Of a stretch of 64,000 nucleotides of DNA, positions 1 through 8,816 are shown one piece after another. The translations under genes were made by a program, and so were the position numbers. The notes under the pieces are model-generated. The model saw only the letters and a program-made list of their open reading frames with translations. It did not search any database and was not told where the DNA came from. The DNA comes from Puia sp963703355. Its GTDB lineage: Bacteria > Bacteroidota > Bacteroidia > Chitinophagales > Chitinophagaceae. The stretch covers positions 1,860,001 through 1,924,000 of the forward strand of contig OY969813.1 of assembly GCA_963703355.1 (NCBI GenBank), in the 5' to 3' direction. Each line of letters begins with the position of its first letter. Position 1 is the stretch's first letter.

Positions 1-6
1 ACCAAA

Positions 7-1329
7 TTACTCCAGTCCAAACAATTTTAAGTTAAGTTTCTGCAGCGTGACATTTTTAAAGGAAGAGGGAATCAGCACGGAAACATTATGTTTGCTCCCT
101 CCATAACTTACCATACGTACAGGTATGTTGGTTAGCCCTTCGAAAATTTTATTCAGCACGTCTTTTGTTTCTGCAATTTCATTCCCTACAATCGATACGA
201 TCGTCTGATCCTGCTCTACTTCTGTGTTCCCGAATGGTTCGAGTTCACGCAGAATATGATGCAGTTGCCCTCCATTGTCAATCGTAACAGATACGGCCAC
301 TTCAGAAGTAGTAACCATATCGATGGATGTTTTATATTTTTCAAATACCTCAAATATTTTTCTGAGAAATCCGTAGGCCAGCAGCATGCGGCTGCTTTTT
401 ATATTAATGGCAATGATGCCGTCTTTTGCTGCAATGGCTTTTACTCCGGATGCTGACGCAACTTTTTGAATCACTGTACCGGTAGCTTTTGGCTGCATAG
501 TGTTCAGCAGTTTAACGGGTACATTTTGTTGTTGCGCCGGCCATATACAAGTGGGGTGGAGAATCTTTGCACCGAAATATGCAAGCTCCGCTGCTTCATC
601 AAAACTCAATTGTTCAATAGGAATTGTTTTCTTAACAACCCTCGGATCGTTGTTATGCATGCCGTCGATATCTGTCCATATTTCGCATACGGTAGCATTG
701 ATGGCCGCTGCAACAAGGGATGCGGTATAGTCGCTTCCACCCCTTTTTAGATTGTCAACTTCGCCTTTGGCATTACGGCAGATATATCCCTGCGTTATAA
801 AGAGTTTAATAGTTGGATATTTCGACAGCAACTCCATCAAACGCGTCCGTATCAGATCAAGCTGTGGTTCATCTTCATCGTCAATCCGCATAAATTCCAA
901 TGCAGGCAGCAGCATGTGCGGTATGCCCTGCTCTTCCAGGTATACACTGAATAATTTTGTGGACAGCAATTCGCCCTGGGCGAGGATATCTTTGTTTAAT
1001 GCTTCACTAAAAGAAATTCGCAGAATGATGCTGAGGAAATCAAAATGTTCATGGATGATGGATTCTGCCTGTTTGCGGCATTTATCCGTTTTGAGCAAAT
1101 GTTGTATGAAATCCACGTAATGGTGACTGAGTTTTCCAATCAGCCCGGCAGCTTTTTCTCTTTCGAATCTTGCGGCTGACTGGCCAATTTCAACCAATGC
1201 ATTGGTTGTACCACTCAGCGCGCTCAGCACAACGATCTTATTTTCCGGATCGGTAGTTATCAGTTTGGCTACCTCGTGCATACGCTCCGGTTTGCCAACC
1301 GAAGTGCCTCCGAATTTCATAACTTTCAT
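7..1329 (-). CDS. lysC: Aspartate kinase, monofunctional
   Basis: Phosphorylates L-aspartate at the head of the lysine/threonine/methionine (and diaminopimelate) pathway in the cytoplasm. The N-terminus carries the family's nucleotide-binding motif KFGGTS (residues 5-10 from the chosen start), and an RGGSDYTA segment and the FGAKILHP motif follow. The last ~140 residues look like paired ACT regulatory domains (MVTTSEVAVSVTIDNG), so feedback inhibition is likely. The 440-residue length fits a monofunctional kinase without a homoserine dehydrogenase domain. The frame is open up to 1359, but I choose the ATG at 1329 because conserved sequence starts there and a TATATTTG box (1349-1356, minus) would lie inside the longer version. 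Confidence 0.93.
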   Translation of the reverse strand: MKVMKFGGTSVGKPERMHEVAKLITTDPENKIVVLSALSGTTNALVEIGQSAARFEREKAAGLIGKLSHHYVDFIQHLLKTDKCRKQAESIIHEHFDFLSIILRISFSEALNKDILAQGELLSTKLFSVYLEEQGIPHMLLPALEFMRIDDEDEPQLDLIRTRLMELLSKYPTIKLFITQGYICRNAKGEVDNLKRGGSDYTASLVAAAINATVCEIWTDIDGMHNNDPRVVKKTIPIEQLSFDEAAELAYFGAKILHPTCIWPAQQQNVPVKLLNTMQPKATGTVIQKVASASGVKAIAAKDGIIAINIKSSRMLLAYGFLRKIFEVFEKYKTSIDMVTTSEVAVSVTIDNGGQLHHILRELEPFGNTEVEQDQTIVSIVGNEIAETKDVLNKIFEGLTNIPVRMVSYGGSKHNVSVLIPSSFKNVTLQKLNLKLFGLE

Positions 1330-1348
1330 ACGATCCGTTTTTGGGTCG

Positions 1349-1356
1349 CAAATATA
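1349..1356 (-). promoter_or_regulatory. Possible -7 element of lysC
   Basis: On the minus strand this reads TATATTTG, a full match to the Bacteroidota -7 consensus TAnnTTTG, about 20 bp before the chosen lysC start. I see no clear -33 TTTG box, so the call rests on the -7 match and position alone. Confidence 0.35.
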
Positions 1357-1363
1357 CAAACGA

Positions 1364-1398
1364 AAACGCCACCATGATTTTTAATCACAGTGGCGTTT
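1364..1398 (-). terminator. Rho-independent terminator of the T9SS gene
   Basis: A 9-bp perfect stem (AAACGCCAC at 1364-1372 with GTGGCGTTT at 1390-1398) lies 16 bp past the stop of the gene at 1414-3621 and runs into T-rich sequence on the minus strand. It sits between that gene and lysC, just upstream of the lysC -7 box. Confidence 0.7.
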
Positions 1399-1413
1399 CT
1401 TAAAAAAGTTTAT

Positions 1414-3621
1414 TTATTTCTTTACGATTTTCTGGTTGTACAGGTTGTCATTAATCATCACCTGTATAATATAGATTCCCTTAGGAAGGTAACCCAGCTG
1501 ATCTATCATAACACTGTTATTACCATTTGTGATCGTGAATGATTTTGTAATGATCTGCCTTCCGGAATTATCAATCAATCGCAGCATACCATTTCCTGGT
1601 TTATCTGAATAAATATTCAAGATCGTATAGTTGTCAACCGGATTCGGATACACCGAGAACATATTATCTGGCTGATTGAGTTTTACGGGAATGACTTTGC
1701 TATAGGTATAATGACCGCTGTTGTCTACAATCCGCAGACGGTAATAAACGATATTACCATTGATATTATACAGCTGATCATTTACATCATAAGTATGTAT
1801 CGGATCTACAGAATTGTTGGCATCTACCTGCGCAACGCTGATGAAGTTCGTATTGTCGGAACTTCTTTCCACAACGTAATAAGCAGCGTTAATTTCATTG
1901 GTAGTAGACCATGAAACTTTCACATTATTGGCAGACACATAACTCGCACTGAAGTTCAGCAGGGTTACCGGAAGAACGACTGATTGACATATCTGCATAT
2001 TCGGAGGAAGCTGTGTTAAAGGAAATGTTTGTGTGAGCACACCAGGAAACCCATCGCCGGCACCAAAATTATCAGTGCCTGAAGTACCGGTGCTTATTCC
2101 TGCAACCCCCTGTGCTACAGAAGACGCCGCATTTAATGCTGCATTAGAGAAAATTACACCACCACCACCACCACCACCCGGACCATGTTGCGTAGCGCCT
2201 ACACTGTTTGGATTGTTACTTCCACCATTTCCGCCTTTTGCTGTTGCTGTAATTCCAGCCTGACCACTATTTGCATATATTAATATACTTCCACCTGCAC
2301 CTCCGCCACCGGAACCGTCTATGACTACCGTGTTATTGCCGGTAAGACCGTTTGCATTGATCGTTCCTGTGCCAATGATGGTTGATGAATTAATAATTAC
2401 AAGTCCTCCTCCGGTTGCGCCACCGCTGGCAACGCCGGAACCAGGTGTTCCTGTTCCATCGTTGGTAGACCCTGCACCACCGCCGCCACCTAAAATCAAC
2501 CGGCTGGGTGAATAATAGGTTGTCGTAGGACTAAAAGTTTGAAAAGCTGTACCACCGTGACCTCCGGTAAAACCAAAGGAATACCAGCCATTGCCACCCA
2601 ACCCACCGGTACCGCCATTACCTCCTCCGCCACCACCAGCATTCTGGTCGTTGGATGAAGGATCGCTATCTGAGGCTCCGCCACCTGCATTTGCAGGTGC
2701 GCCACGTGCATAACTGCCACCCGGATAACCTTCAATAGTATTATCTACCAGCGCATTGTTATAATAAATATACCTGGGAGTTCCTGCTATTCCTTCTCCC
2801 TTACTTGCATGAGCAGTAATGGTAGCCAGATCATAAAAATCATTCTTGTTTACTCCCGATTGACCATGAAGTTGACGTCCACCGCCACCGCGAAATCCTG
2901 CTCCGGAAGCATTCACAGTTTGTCCATTAAAATCAAGTTGATTAACTGCACTGATCACTGTTACACCTCCTGTTGAACCATTCCATACGGGTGTAGTAAT
3001 TGTATTCCCAAGTTGTATATTGAAATGCGGTGATACCCTGATAACCTGATATGTGTACTGACCCGTAGTAGAAGAGTAAGGCGTGTTGCTGTATGAATAA
3101 TTAAGACCCGCCAGCAAATTTAATGTTCCTCCACCTACAGGCACAGCGCTATTGGCAACGGCAAATTCCATGGTACCTGCCATAAGATTAGTAGTAATCA
3201 TACCAGCACCATTTCCACTCAAATTGCCACCATAAAGTGAGTTTGTCGCAGAAGCCGGAACAGTTATCTGCGCACCCTGCATTTGTATGATCAATATGAG
3301 ATCACCAACTGCAATGGGAGTATTTCCGAAGTTGGTTCCTGAACCAATCGGTCCCAAAGTGATAGACGTAGCGCCTGCTGTAACGGTCGCCTGAGTACCC
3401 GGGTAATAAGTATTTTCGTTTACCGTAAGTGTAGTGGTTCCAGAGGTAGGGCAATTCTGCGCTTTAAGGCCAATATTAAATAGAGATATTGAAATGAATA
3501 GAAAAAGTGAAATCAATTTCAGCCTCACGGTCCTCGCAGTCTGAGAAGCAAACAGCTTTGCGCCGGGCTTCTCTTTATTTTTACTGTAGGCGACTACAGT
3601 TGTTGAGTAAACATTTTTCAT
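1414..3621 (-). CDS. Glycine-rich surface protein with T9SS type A sorting domain
   Basis: Predicted exported cell-surface protein of unknown function. A hydrophobic signal segment (LKLISLFLFISISLFNIGLKAQ region) is followed by a beta-rich part, then a very glycine-rich stretch (roughly residues 240-520 with many GGGGG runs), then a fibronectin-like segment (LPVTLLNFSAS ... VKVSWSTTNEINAAYYVVERS). The final ~80 residues are a type A T9SS sorting domain (YPNPVDN ... LPKGIYIIQVMINDNLYNQKIVKK). That tail is normally removed on export through the type IX system and the protein anchored to the surface. The start at 3621 is preferred over 3666 because it gives a shorter basic N-region. Function could be adhesive or structural; the sequence does not say which. 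Confidence 0.82.
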   Translation of the reverse strand: MKNVYSTTVVAYSKNKEKPGAKLFASQTARTVRLKLISLFLFISISLFNIGLKAQNCPTSGTTTLTVNENTYYPGTQATVTAGATSITLGPIGSGTNFGNTPIAVGDLILIIQMQGAQITVPASATNSLYGGNLSGNGAGMITTNLMAGTMEFAVANSAVPVGGGTLNLLAGLNYSYSNTPYSSTTGQYTYQVIRVSPHFNIQLGNTITTPVWNGSTGGVTVISAVNQLDFNGQTVNASGAGFRGGGGRQLHGQSGVNKNDFYDLATITAHASKGEGIAGTPRYIYYNNALVDNTIEGYPGGSYARGAPANAGGGASDSDPSSNDQNAGGGGGGNGGTGGLGGNGWYSFGFTGGHGGTAFQTFSPTTTYYSPSRLILGGGGGAGSTNDGTGTPGSGVASGGATGGGLVIINSSTIIGTGTINANGLTGNNTVVIDGSGGGGAGGSILIYANSGQAGITATAKGGNGGSNNPNSVGATQHGPGGGGGGGVIFSNAALNAASSVAQGVAGISTGTSGTDNFGAGDGFPGVLTQTFPLTQLPPNMQICQSVVLPVTLLNFSASYVSANNVKVSWSTTNEINAAYYVVERSSDNTNFISVAQVDANNSVDPIHTYDVNDQLYNINGNIVYYRLRIVDNSGHYTYSKVIPVKLNQPDNMFSVYPNPVDNYTILNIYSDKPGNGMLRLIDNSGRQIITKSFTITNGNNSVMIDQLGYLPKGIYIIQVMINDNLYNQKIVKK

Positions 3622-3834
3622 AGATTCGGTATTTGACACACCCAAGGGTTTCAATTGATATACCAATTCGAAAGTCCCTGATGTTTAATGGTTTATCTTA
3701 TCTTTTCTGATGAGAATATTCCCATTTTGAGAATGTCATTCCTATATTGGATTTACTTCGCCAACTACGTCTGGCAGAACTAAGTGTAATAACTTAGTTG
3801 AAGCAGGTATTATTGCGTTTATTGGAAATATTCG

Positions 3835-4920
3835 TTATTGTGTCGGAGGCGAAATTTTAAAAAGATTGGCCACATAATGAAGGTCTTCTACAACGGAGTT
3901 CATGAGTGGTATGCCACTTTTTTTACGTTCCTGTTCGATTTGCCTTTCCGGATCGCCCGGAACTAATACCCGATCAAAATCCCTGGCAGGTTTCGCTTCT
4001 CTGAATCTTCTCAGCCATTGATCCATGTCTTTTTTGAATTCGGCCGACGGTCTGAACCCATCGATCCGCATGGCCCCAAAAAAATGCCCAATTCCTTTAC
4101 CCGGCATATTTTCAGGAATAGGCACATAGGCAGGGAAAGGTGGCACCCAGGGACCGTAATTCGCTCCACTCAATACGCCCGAAAAGATATCCACGATAGC
4201 GCCCAGCGCATATCCCTTATGACTTCCATGTTCACGATCTCCACCGAGGGGCAGCAAAGCACCGCCGGCTTTCAATTCATGAGGATTGGTTGAAATATGT
4301 CCTTCTTTATCCTGTATCCAGCCTTCCGGAGCTACCTGATTTTTTCTTTGGAGAATCTCCAGTTTTCCATTGGCAGCCGTTGTCGTCGCCAGGTCAGCAA
4401 CAAAAGGCGGCTCCGTTCCTGCCGGAATCGCCACACAGATCGGGTTGGTTCCCAGTAATCTTTCTATGGAAAATGTCGGAGCAACCAGCGCACTGGCATT
4501 AGTCATCACGATGCCAATCATATCTTCTTCCAATGCCCTCATCGCGTGCTGGGCTGCAATACCAAAATGATTGGAATTTCTTACGGCAATCCAGCCACTG
4601 CCTACATTTTTTGCTTTTCGAATCGCAATTTCCATTGCATAGGGTGCCACAACTAAACCAAGACCGCCGTCCCCGTCCACAACTCCTGTGGAAGGTGTTT
4701 CATGAACCAGCTGTATGTCGGGTTTGGCGTTTGCACGTTTAGCTTCCCAAAGTCTTACATATCCCGTTAACCTTGCGATGCCATGGGAATCGATACCCCG
4801 AAGGTCGGCTCTTAACAGACCGGTTGCAGCCAACGCGGCGTGATCATCACTTGCTCCGATACTTGTAAATACATTTTTTGTAAACCGCCACAGATTTTCA
4901 TAATCAAAAATCTTTTCCAT
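3835..4920 (-). CDS. Ldh family (malate/L-lactate/ureidoglycolate-type) oxidoreductase
   Basis: NAD(P)-dependent dehydrogenase of the LDH2/MDG family, structurally distinct from Rossmann lactate dehydrogenases; members oxidise 2-hydroxyacids such as malate, lactate, sulfolactate or ureidoglycolate. The conserved NSNHFGIAAQHAMRAL block holds the family catalytic His, and SHGIARL, LGTNPICVAIPAG and HKGYALG are also typical. The length of 361 residues is normal. It begins 6 bp after the Gfo/Idh/MocA gene, so the two are almost certainly co-transcribed and probably act on one sugar-acid or polyol-type substrate, which cannot be named from sequence. Confidence 0.87.
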   Translation of the reverse strand: MEKIFDYENLWRFTKNVFTSIGASDDHAALAATGLLRADLRGIDSHGIARLTGYVRLWEAKRANAKPDIQLVHETPSTGVVDGDGGLGLVVAPYAMEIAIRKAKNVGSGWIAVRNSNHFGIAAQHAMRALEEDMIGIVMTNASALVAPTFSIERLLGTNPICVAIPAGTEPPFVADLATTTAANGKLEILQRKNQVAPEGWIQDKEGHISTNPHELKAGGALLPLGGDREHGSHKGYALGAIVDIFSGVLSGANYGPWVPPFPAYVPIPENMPGKGIGHFFGAMRIDGFRPSAEFKKDMDQWLRRFREAKPARDFDRVLVPGDPERQIEQERKKSGIPLMNSVVEDLHYVANLFKISPPTQ

Positions 4921-4926
4921 GCAGTA

Positions 4927-6330
4927 TTATAATATTTTGTCGGCGAGTTTCATATTTACCGGATCCCAGTGAATGATTTTATTCTGAAAATAACTTTCAT
5001 TGGCAGCCAGACAGGGCGCTGCAGCTCTGAAACCAAATACCGGGTCTTCCACTACCGGTGTACCTGATCTCACACCATCAAAAAAATGTGCGAAGTGTTC
5101 GACGTTCGCGTCAAAATTATCGGGTGCGCGGAATATCGTATCCGGATCACTCTGATCTTTTTGATCCTGAGCCGACCACTTCTGATTATAAGCTTTCAGT
5201 AATTCCTCCTGCATTTTTTTTGGATAGGTTTCCAGTGCATCCCAACCCCCAATGCCGGGTGCTTTCGACATTTTATGATGACGGATCGTATATCCATCGC
5301 CGTCGAGTGTTAATACGCCTTCAGATCCGATGAATTGGGTTCCGCCCGACTCGCTGTTCCCGCTGATAAAATCAACACGCAACATCACCTGGAATTCCGG
5401 ATGTTCCGCAGTTTTAGGATATTGCATTACACCGGCCATTACATCCGGCACGTCGCGGCCATCCTGCCAGTAGCAGGTTTGTCCGGAAGCATATATTTTT
5501 TCTGGACCCTTGGAATCAGTGATCACATTAATCCCGGTAATCAAATGAACAAAAAGATCCCCAGCTACACCGGTACCGAACGCCCGGTAGTTTCTCCACC
5601 AGAAAAACTTTTTCGGATCATAGGGTTCATCCTTCATACCTGCGATATATCTTTTCCAGTCAACGGTTGACGCTGATGCGTCTGTAGGCATCGTATACTC
5701 CCAGGCGCCCAATGCGCTTTGTCTGTCAAAGTTGGCTACTACTACGGCAAGTTGCCCGATGGCACCACTTTTAATTGCTTCCCGTGCTTTGATAACACCA
5801 ATACTGCTAACGCGCTGACTACCGATCTGCATGGTCTTATTGCTTTTTTTCCATGCGTCGATAACACCCAGTCCTTCGCTGATTTCATGCACCATCGGTT
5901 TTTCGCAGTACACGGCTTTTCCTGCTTTCAGTGCGTCAATGGAAATGCGGGAATGCCATAAATCGGCCGTTGCAATGATCACCGCATCAATATCTTTTCT
6001 GTTTAAAATTTCCCGGTAATCTGCCGTGGTCTGAATATTATTTCCGTATAATTCTTTTGCTCTTTCGAGTCGTCCGGTATACAAGTCACACGCAGCAACC
6101 ATTTCAATTCCAGGAACTTTCAATGCCGTGTTGGTATCGTTATATCCCATGATACCCATGCCAATGGTGGCAATTCTGATTTTATCGTTGGGAGATATTT
6201 TCTTTGAGTAACCATCCACACGGTTTTGCCATTTGTCAGCAAAAGCCATCGTAGAGTTAGCAGCTGCCAGCGCAAGGGCTGTTCCACTCATCTGTTGTAT
6301 AAAATGACGACGCGAAGAAGATCTTTTCAT
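4927..6330 (-). CDS. Gfo/Idh/MocA family oxidoreductase with Tat signal
   Basis: NAD(P)-dependent oxidoreductase of the glucose-fructose oxidoreductase/inositol dehydrogenase family. The N-terminus SSRRHFIQQMSGTALALAAA is a twin-arginine (Tat) signal, so the folded, cofactor-loaded enzyme is probably sent to the periplasm. A Rossmann motif (IATIGMGIMGYND, with VAACDLY as the second strand) and the family EKP motif (CEKPMVHE) are present. The length of 467 residues agrees with the exported Bacteroidota subfamily. It is first of a two-gene unit with the Ldh-family dehydrogenase; if that partner is cytoplasmic, as its lack of a signal suggests, the two act on opposite sides of the inner membrane. 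Substrate unknown. Confidence 0.87.
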   Translation of the reverse strand: MKRSSSRRHFIQQMSGTALALAAANSTMAFADKWQNRVDGYSKKISPNDKIRIATIGMGIMGYNDTNTALKVPGIEMVAACDLYTGRLERAKELYGNNIQTTADYREILNRKDIDAVIIATADLWHSRISIDALKAGKAVYCEKPMVHEISEGLGVIDAWKKSNKTMQIGSQRVSSIGVIKAREAIKSGAIGQLAVVVANFDRQSALGAWEYTMPTDASASTVDWKRYIAGMKDEPYDPKKFFWWRNYRAFGTGVAGDLFVHLITGINVITDSKGPEKIYASGQTCYWQDGRDVPDVMAGVMQYPKTAEHPEFQVMLRVDFISGNSESGGTQFIGSEGVLTLDGDGYTIRHHKMSKAPGIGGWDALETYPKKMQEELLKAYNQKWSAQDQKDQSDPDTIFRAPDNFDANVEHFAHFFDGVRSGTPVVEDPVFGFRAAAPCLAANESYFQNKIIHWDPVNMKLADKIL

Positions 6331-6365
6331 ATGGTTATATTAATGTGGGAGGAAGGTAACAAAAG

Positions 6366-6400
6366 AAAAAGTCATCCCGCAGTTGACGGGATGACTTTTT
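6366..6400 (-). terminator. Bidirectional terminator between ssb and the oxidoreductase operon
   Basis: A 14-bp perfect stem (6366-6379 with 6387-6400, core GTCATCCCG/CGGGATGAC) with a 7-nt loop and A/T tracts on both sides. It lies 15 bp past the ssb stop on the minus strand, so it primarily ends ssb. Confidence 0.8.
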
Positions 6401-6414
6401 TATCAACGGAAAAC

Positions 6415-6843
6415 TTAAAAAGGCAGGTCGTCCATAGGTGCATTCATTTCTCCGCCTGCAGCTACTCCGGCCATGCTGCCGGAAGAACCGGCGCTGTAAC
6501 TGTCAACTCCTCCGACTTCATTACTATTTCGGCTGCCAAGCAGTTGAACGGTAAATACCCTGAGCGTTAATGAAACACCCTGTGTACCATCTGTTTTCTG
6601 GTAAGTGCGCAGATCAGGCGTGCCTTCTGCATATATCTGTGTTCCTTTTTTCAGATAAGGCGCGATGGCAGTTCTGTCTGTCCAATATGCACAATCCACC
6701 CACACGGTTTTCTCCTTCTGATTTCCCTGGGCATCGCGGAATTTCTCCGTATGTGCCACATTGAAATTGATCACATTTTTACCATTCACAAGATTGGTCA
6801 CACAATCTTTTCCAAGATTCCCGATGATTTGCATTTTGATCAT
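6415..6843 (-). CDS. ssb: Single-stranded DNA-binding protein
   Basis: Binds single-stranded DNA during replication, recombination and repair. The OB-fold begins at MIKMQIIGNLGKDCV and includes the conserved TVWVDCAYW and YAEGTPDLRTYQKTDG segments. A Gly/Ser/Ala-rich linker leads to the acidic tail MDDLPF, the usual site for binding partner proteins. At 142 residues it is a standard or slightly short SSB. It is divergent from mnmA and followed by a strong terminator, so it is probably monocistronic. Confidence 0.95.
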   Translation of the reverse strand: MIKMQIIGNLGKDCVTNLVNGKNVINFNVAHTEKFRDAQGNQKEKTVWVDCAYWTDRTAIAPYLKKGTQIYAEGTPDLRTYQKTDGTQGVSLTLRVFTVQLLGSRNSNEVGGVDSYSAGSSGSMAGVAAGGEMNAPMDDLPF

Positions 6844-6934
6844 AACTTAAAATTTAGCTGCGTACTTTAAAATTGTTTATAGGGCAATTTACACGTTTTG
6901 AAAGGCCTTTAAAATACTATTTTCCGGGAATAAG

Positions 6935-6942
6935 TATCTTTG
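6935..6942 (+). promoter_or_regulatory. -7 element of mnmA, possible leaderless start
   Basis: TATCTTTG matches the Bacteroidota -7 consensus and ends only 5 nt before the mnmA ATG at 6948. If the usual short distance to the transcription start holds, the message would begin at or next to the start codon. No clear -33 TTTG is visible 19 bp upstream. Confidence 0.45.
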
Positions 6943-6947
6943 TGGTT

Positions 6948-8048
6948 ATGAGCAGAAAAGGCAAGGTCCTGGTGGCGATGAGCGGGGGTATTGATAGTAC
7001 CATAACAGCCCTTATGCTGAAGGATCAGGGGTATGAAGTGATCGGTATTACCATGAAAACCTGGGACTATGCAGGCGCCGGTTCTTCCAAGAAGGAAACA
7101 GGCTGTTGTAATCTCGACAGTTTTAACGATGCGCGTTTGGCAGCAGTTCAACACGGATTTCCTCATTTTGTACTCGATATACGGGATGAATTTGGCACCG
7201 CCGTGATCGACAATTTTGTGGAAGAATATCTCGCAGGGCGTACACCCAATCCCTGTGTGATGTGCAACACACATATTAAATGGCGAGCGTTGCTGAAAAG
7301 AGCCGATGCACTTGATTGCGAATTTATCGCGACGGGCCATTATGCTTTTATTCACCGGCACGAGAACGGAAGATATTTTCTGAGCAAGGGAGTGGATGAA
7401 TTAAAGGATCAGAGTTATGTGCTCTGGGGTTTGCAGCAGGATCTTTTAAGTCGTACCATGCTGCCCCTTGGGAAATATAAAAAACCTGAAATCCGCCAGA
7501 TGGCTGTCGATTACGGATATCCGGACCTTGCGAATAAAAGTGAGAGTTACGAAATTTGCTTTGTGCCCGACAATGATTACCGCGGGTTTCTGAAAAAGAA
7601 AATGCCCGGCCTTGAATCTTCTGTAGAAGGCGGCTATTTTGTAGATGCTCAAGGAAATATGATGGGCAAACACAGGGGTTATCCATTTTACACCATCGGA
7701 CAGCGCAAAGGCTTGGATACTGCTTTTGGAAAACCGGTATATGTAACCGCTATAGATCCCGAAACGAATACAGTAGTACTTGGAGAGGAAAAAGACCTGG
7801 CTGGACAGTCGATGATGGTATCCGGTTTAAATTTTCAGAAATATGATGTCGTTCCCGACGGCATGGAGGCGCTTACAAAAATACGTTATAAAGATAAAGG
7901 TGCTATCAGCAATCTATATATGGAAGGCAATCAGCTTCGGGTGCATTTTTATGAAAATGTAAAAAGTATTACTCCCGGACAAAGTGCCGTTTTCTACGAA
8001 GGCAACGATGTTATCGGAGGAGGGATCATTAACGCGAAACTTAAATGA
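6948..8048 (+). CDS. mnmA: tRNA-specific 2-thiouridylase
   Basis: ATP-dependent enzyme that thiolates U34 of the Glu, Gln and Lys tRNAs. The PP-loop VAMSGGIDST begins at about residue 9, the segment PNPCVMCNTHIKW contains the first catalytic Cys region, and YEICFVPDNDYRGFL carries the second Cys. The C-terminal barrel is present (TIGQRKGLDTAFGKPVYVT), giving 366 residues. The frame is open to 6873, but the ATG at 6948 is chosen because the conserved N-terminus starts there and a -7 promoter box lies at 6935-6942. The stop is followed at once by GTTATGG repeats. Confidence 0.93.
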   Translation: MSRKGKVLVAMSGGIDSTITALMLKDQGYEVIGITMKTWDYAGAGSSKKETGCCNLDSFNDARLAAVQHGFPHFVLDIRDEFGTAVIDNFVEEYLAGRTPNPCVMCNTHIKWRALLKRADALDCEFIATGHYAFIHRHENGRYFLSKGVDELKDQSYVLWGLQQDLLSRTMLPLGKYKKPEIRQMAVDYGYPDLANKSESYEICFVPDNDYRGFLKKKMPGLESSVEGGYFVDAQGNMMGKHRGYPFYTIGQRKGLDTAFGKPVYVTAIDPETNTVVLGEEKDLAGQSMMVSGLNFQKYDVVPDGMEALTKIRYKDKGAISNLYMEGNQLRVHFYENVKSITPGQSAVFYEGNDVIGGGIINAKLK

Positions 8049-8151
8049 GTTATGGGTTATGGGTTATGGTTAATATTTTCAATCATATCTCATAACCCAT
8101 ATCTCATACCTCATACCTCATAACCCATTCTCATACCGCATCTCATAACCA
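8049..8151. repeat. GTTATGG/CATAACC tandem-word repeat with inverted arms
   Basis: Starting right after the mnmA stop, three GTTATGG(G) words are followed by a spacer and then seven or so CATAACC/CATACCT words on the opposite strand sense, ending 2 bp before the next gene's ATG. The arms could fold into a hairpin. It occupies the whole intergenic region. Confidence 0.8.
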
Positions 8152-8153
8152 CT

Positions 8154-8615
8154 ATGAAGCAGCATTATTACCAAACCAATCTTCAATGGACCGGTAATAC
8201 GGGCCGGGGGACGGAATCGTACCGCGGTTATGAAAGAGCGCATTCCATTGTTGTTGAAGGAAAACAAATAATCGAAGCTTCTTCAGATCCTTCATTCCGA
8301 GGCGACAAATCAAAATACAATCCCGAGGAAATGTTCCTCGCCTCATTATCTTCCTGTCACATGCTTTGGTTTTTACATTTTTGTTCTGTGGCTTCTATTG
8401 TGGTTGTAGAATATACAGATCATGCGATCGCTACGATGACGGAGTCAGATGACGGGAATGGAAAATTTACTGAAGTAATACTTCGTCCGAATGTAAAAGT
8501 TAAGGAAGACTGGATGAAGGAAAAATTAAACGAACTACACGATAAAGCACATCATTTTTGTTTTATCGCGAACTCAGTAAATTTTCCTGTGAGGCATGAT
8601 GCCTCGGCATATTGA
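8154..8615 (+). CDS. OsmC/Ohr family protein
   Basis: Predicted cytoplasmic thiol peroxidase of the OsmC/Ohr superfamily, which reduces organic hydroperoxides with a pair of Cys residues. The two conserved positions are seen as C68 in LASLSSCHM and C136 in HHFCFIANS; an extra C77 lies in between. At 153 residues it is of normal length. No ribosome-binding site is visible: repeat DNA runs up to the ATG, so it may depend on readthrough from mnmA. A second, more distant OsmC paralogue lies at 23983. Which oxidant it acts on cannot be told from sequence. Confidence 0.87.
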   Translation: MKQHYYQTNLQWTGNTGRGTESYRGYERAHSIVVEGKQIIEASSDPSFRGDKSKYNPEEMFLASLSSCHMLWFLHFCSVASIVVVEYTDHAIATMTESDDGNGKFTEVILRPNVKVKEDWMKEKLNELHDKAHHFCFIANSVNFPVRHDASAY

Positions 8616-8766
8616 TTTTTCCCGCACCTGACTCTCTGGCCCAAGCTTAAAAGTTCAGTAGATGAACCCCCGTCGCAAACGCTTCGATATAAAAACAAAA
8701 AATGGCCAACAGCTTCCCCCTTTTGCGGGATCAGCCATCGGCCTTCGGGTTTAAGGGTACAAAGTT

Positions 8767-8816
8767 TGGGTTATGAGTTATGGGTTGGGCGTTTAGCCTT
8801 CTGCCTTAAGCATTAA
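8767..8816. repeat. Mixed GTTATGG and GCTTAA tandem words
   Basis: Two GTTATGG-type words are followed by GCCTTAAGCATTAAGCATTAA. The last TTAAGC word overlaps the stop codon of the next gene on the minus strand. The rest of 8616-8766 shows nothing I can name. Confidence 0.65.

Noticed and set aside
752..1120. 122-codon plus-strand frame
   Set aside because: Lies entirely within lysC on the other strand and is rich in Ser and Cys with no domain.
2033..2515. Proline-rich open frames on the plus strand
   Set aside because: They are the reverse reading of the glycine-rich codons of the T9SS gene at 1414-3621 (GGN read backwards gives proline codons).
3778..3799. Hairpin AACTAAG/CTTAGTT as terminator of the Ldh gene
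   Set aside because: The stem is only 7 bp with two G-C pairs and no T-tract; too weak to claim.
8616..8766. Hairpin or small gene between OsmC and the flavin-barrel-like gene
   Set aside because: Only a weak ATGGC/GCCAT pairing; no frame with a plausible start or promoter.
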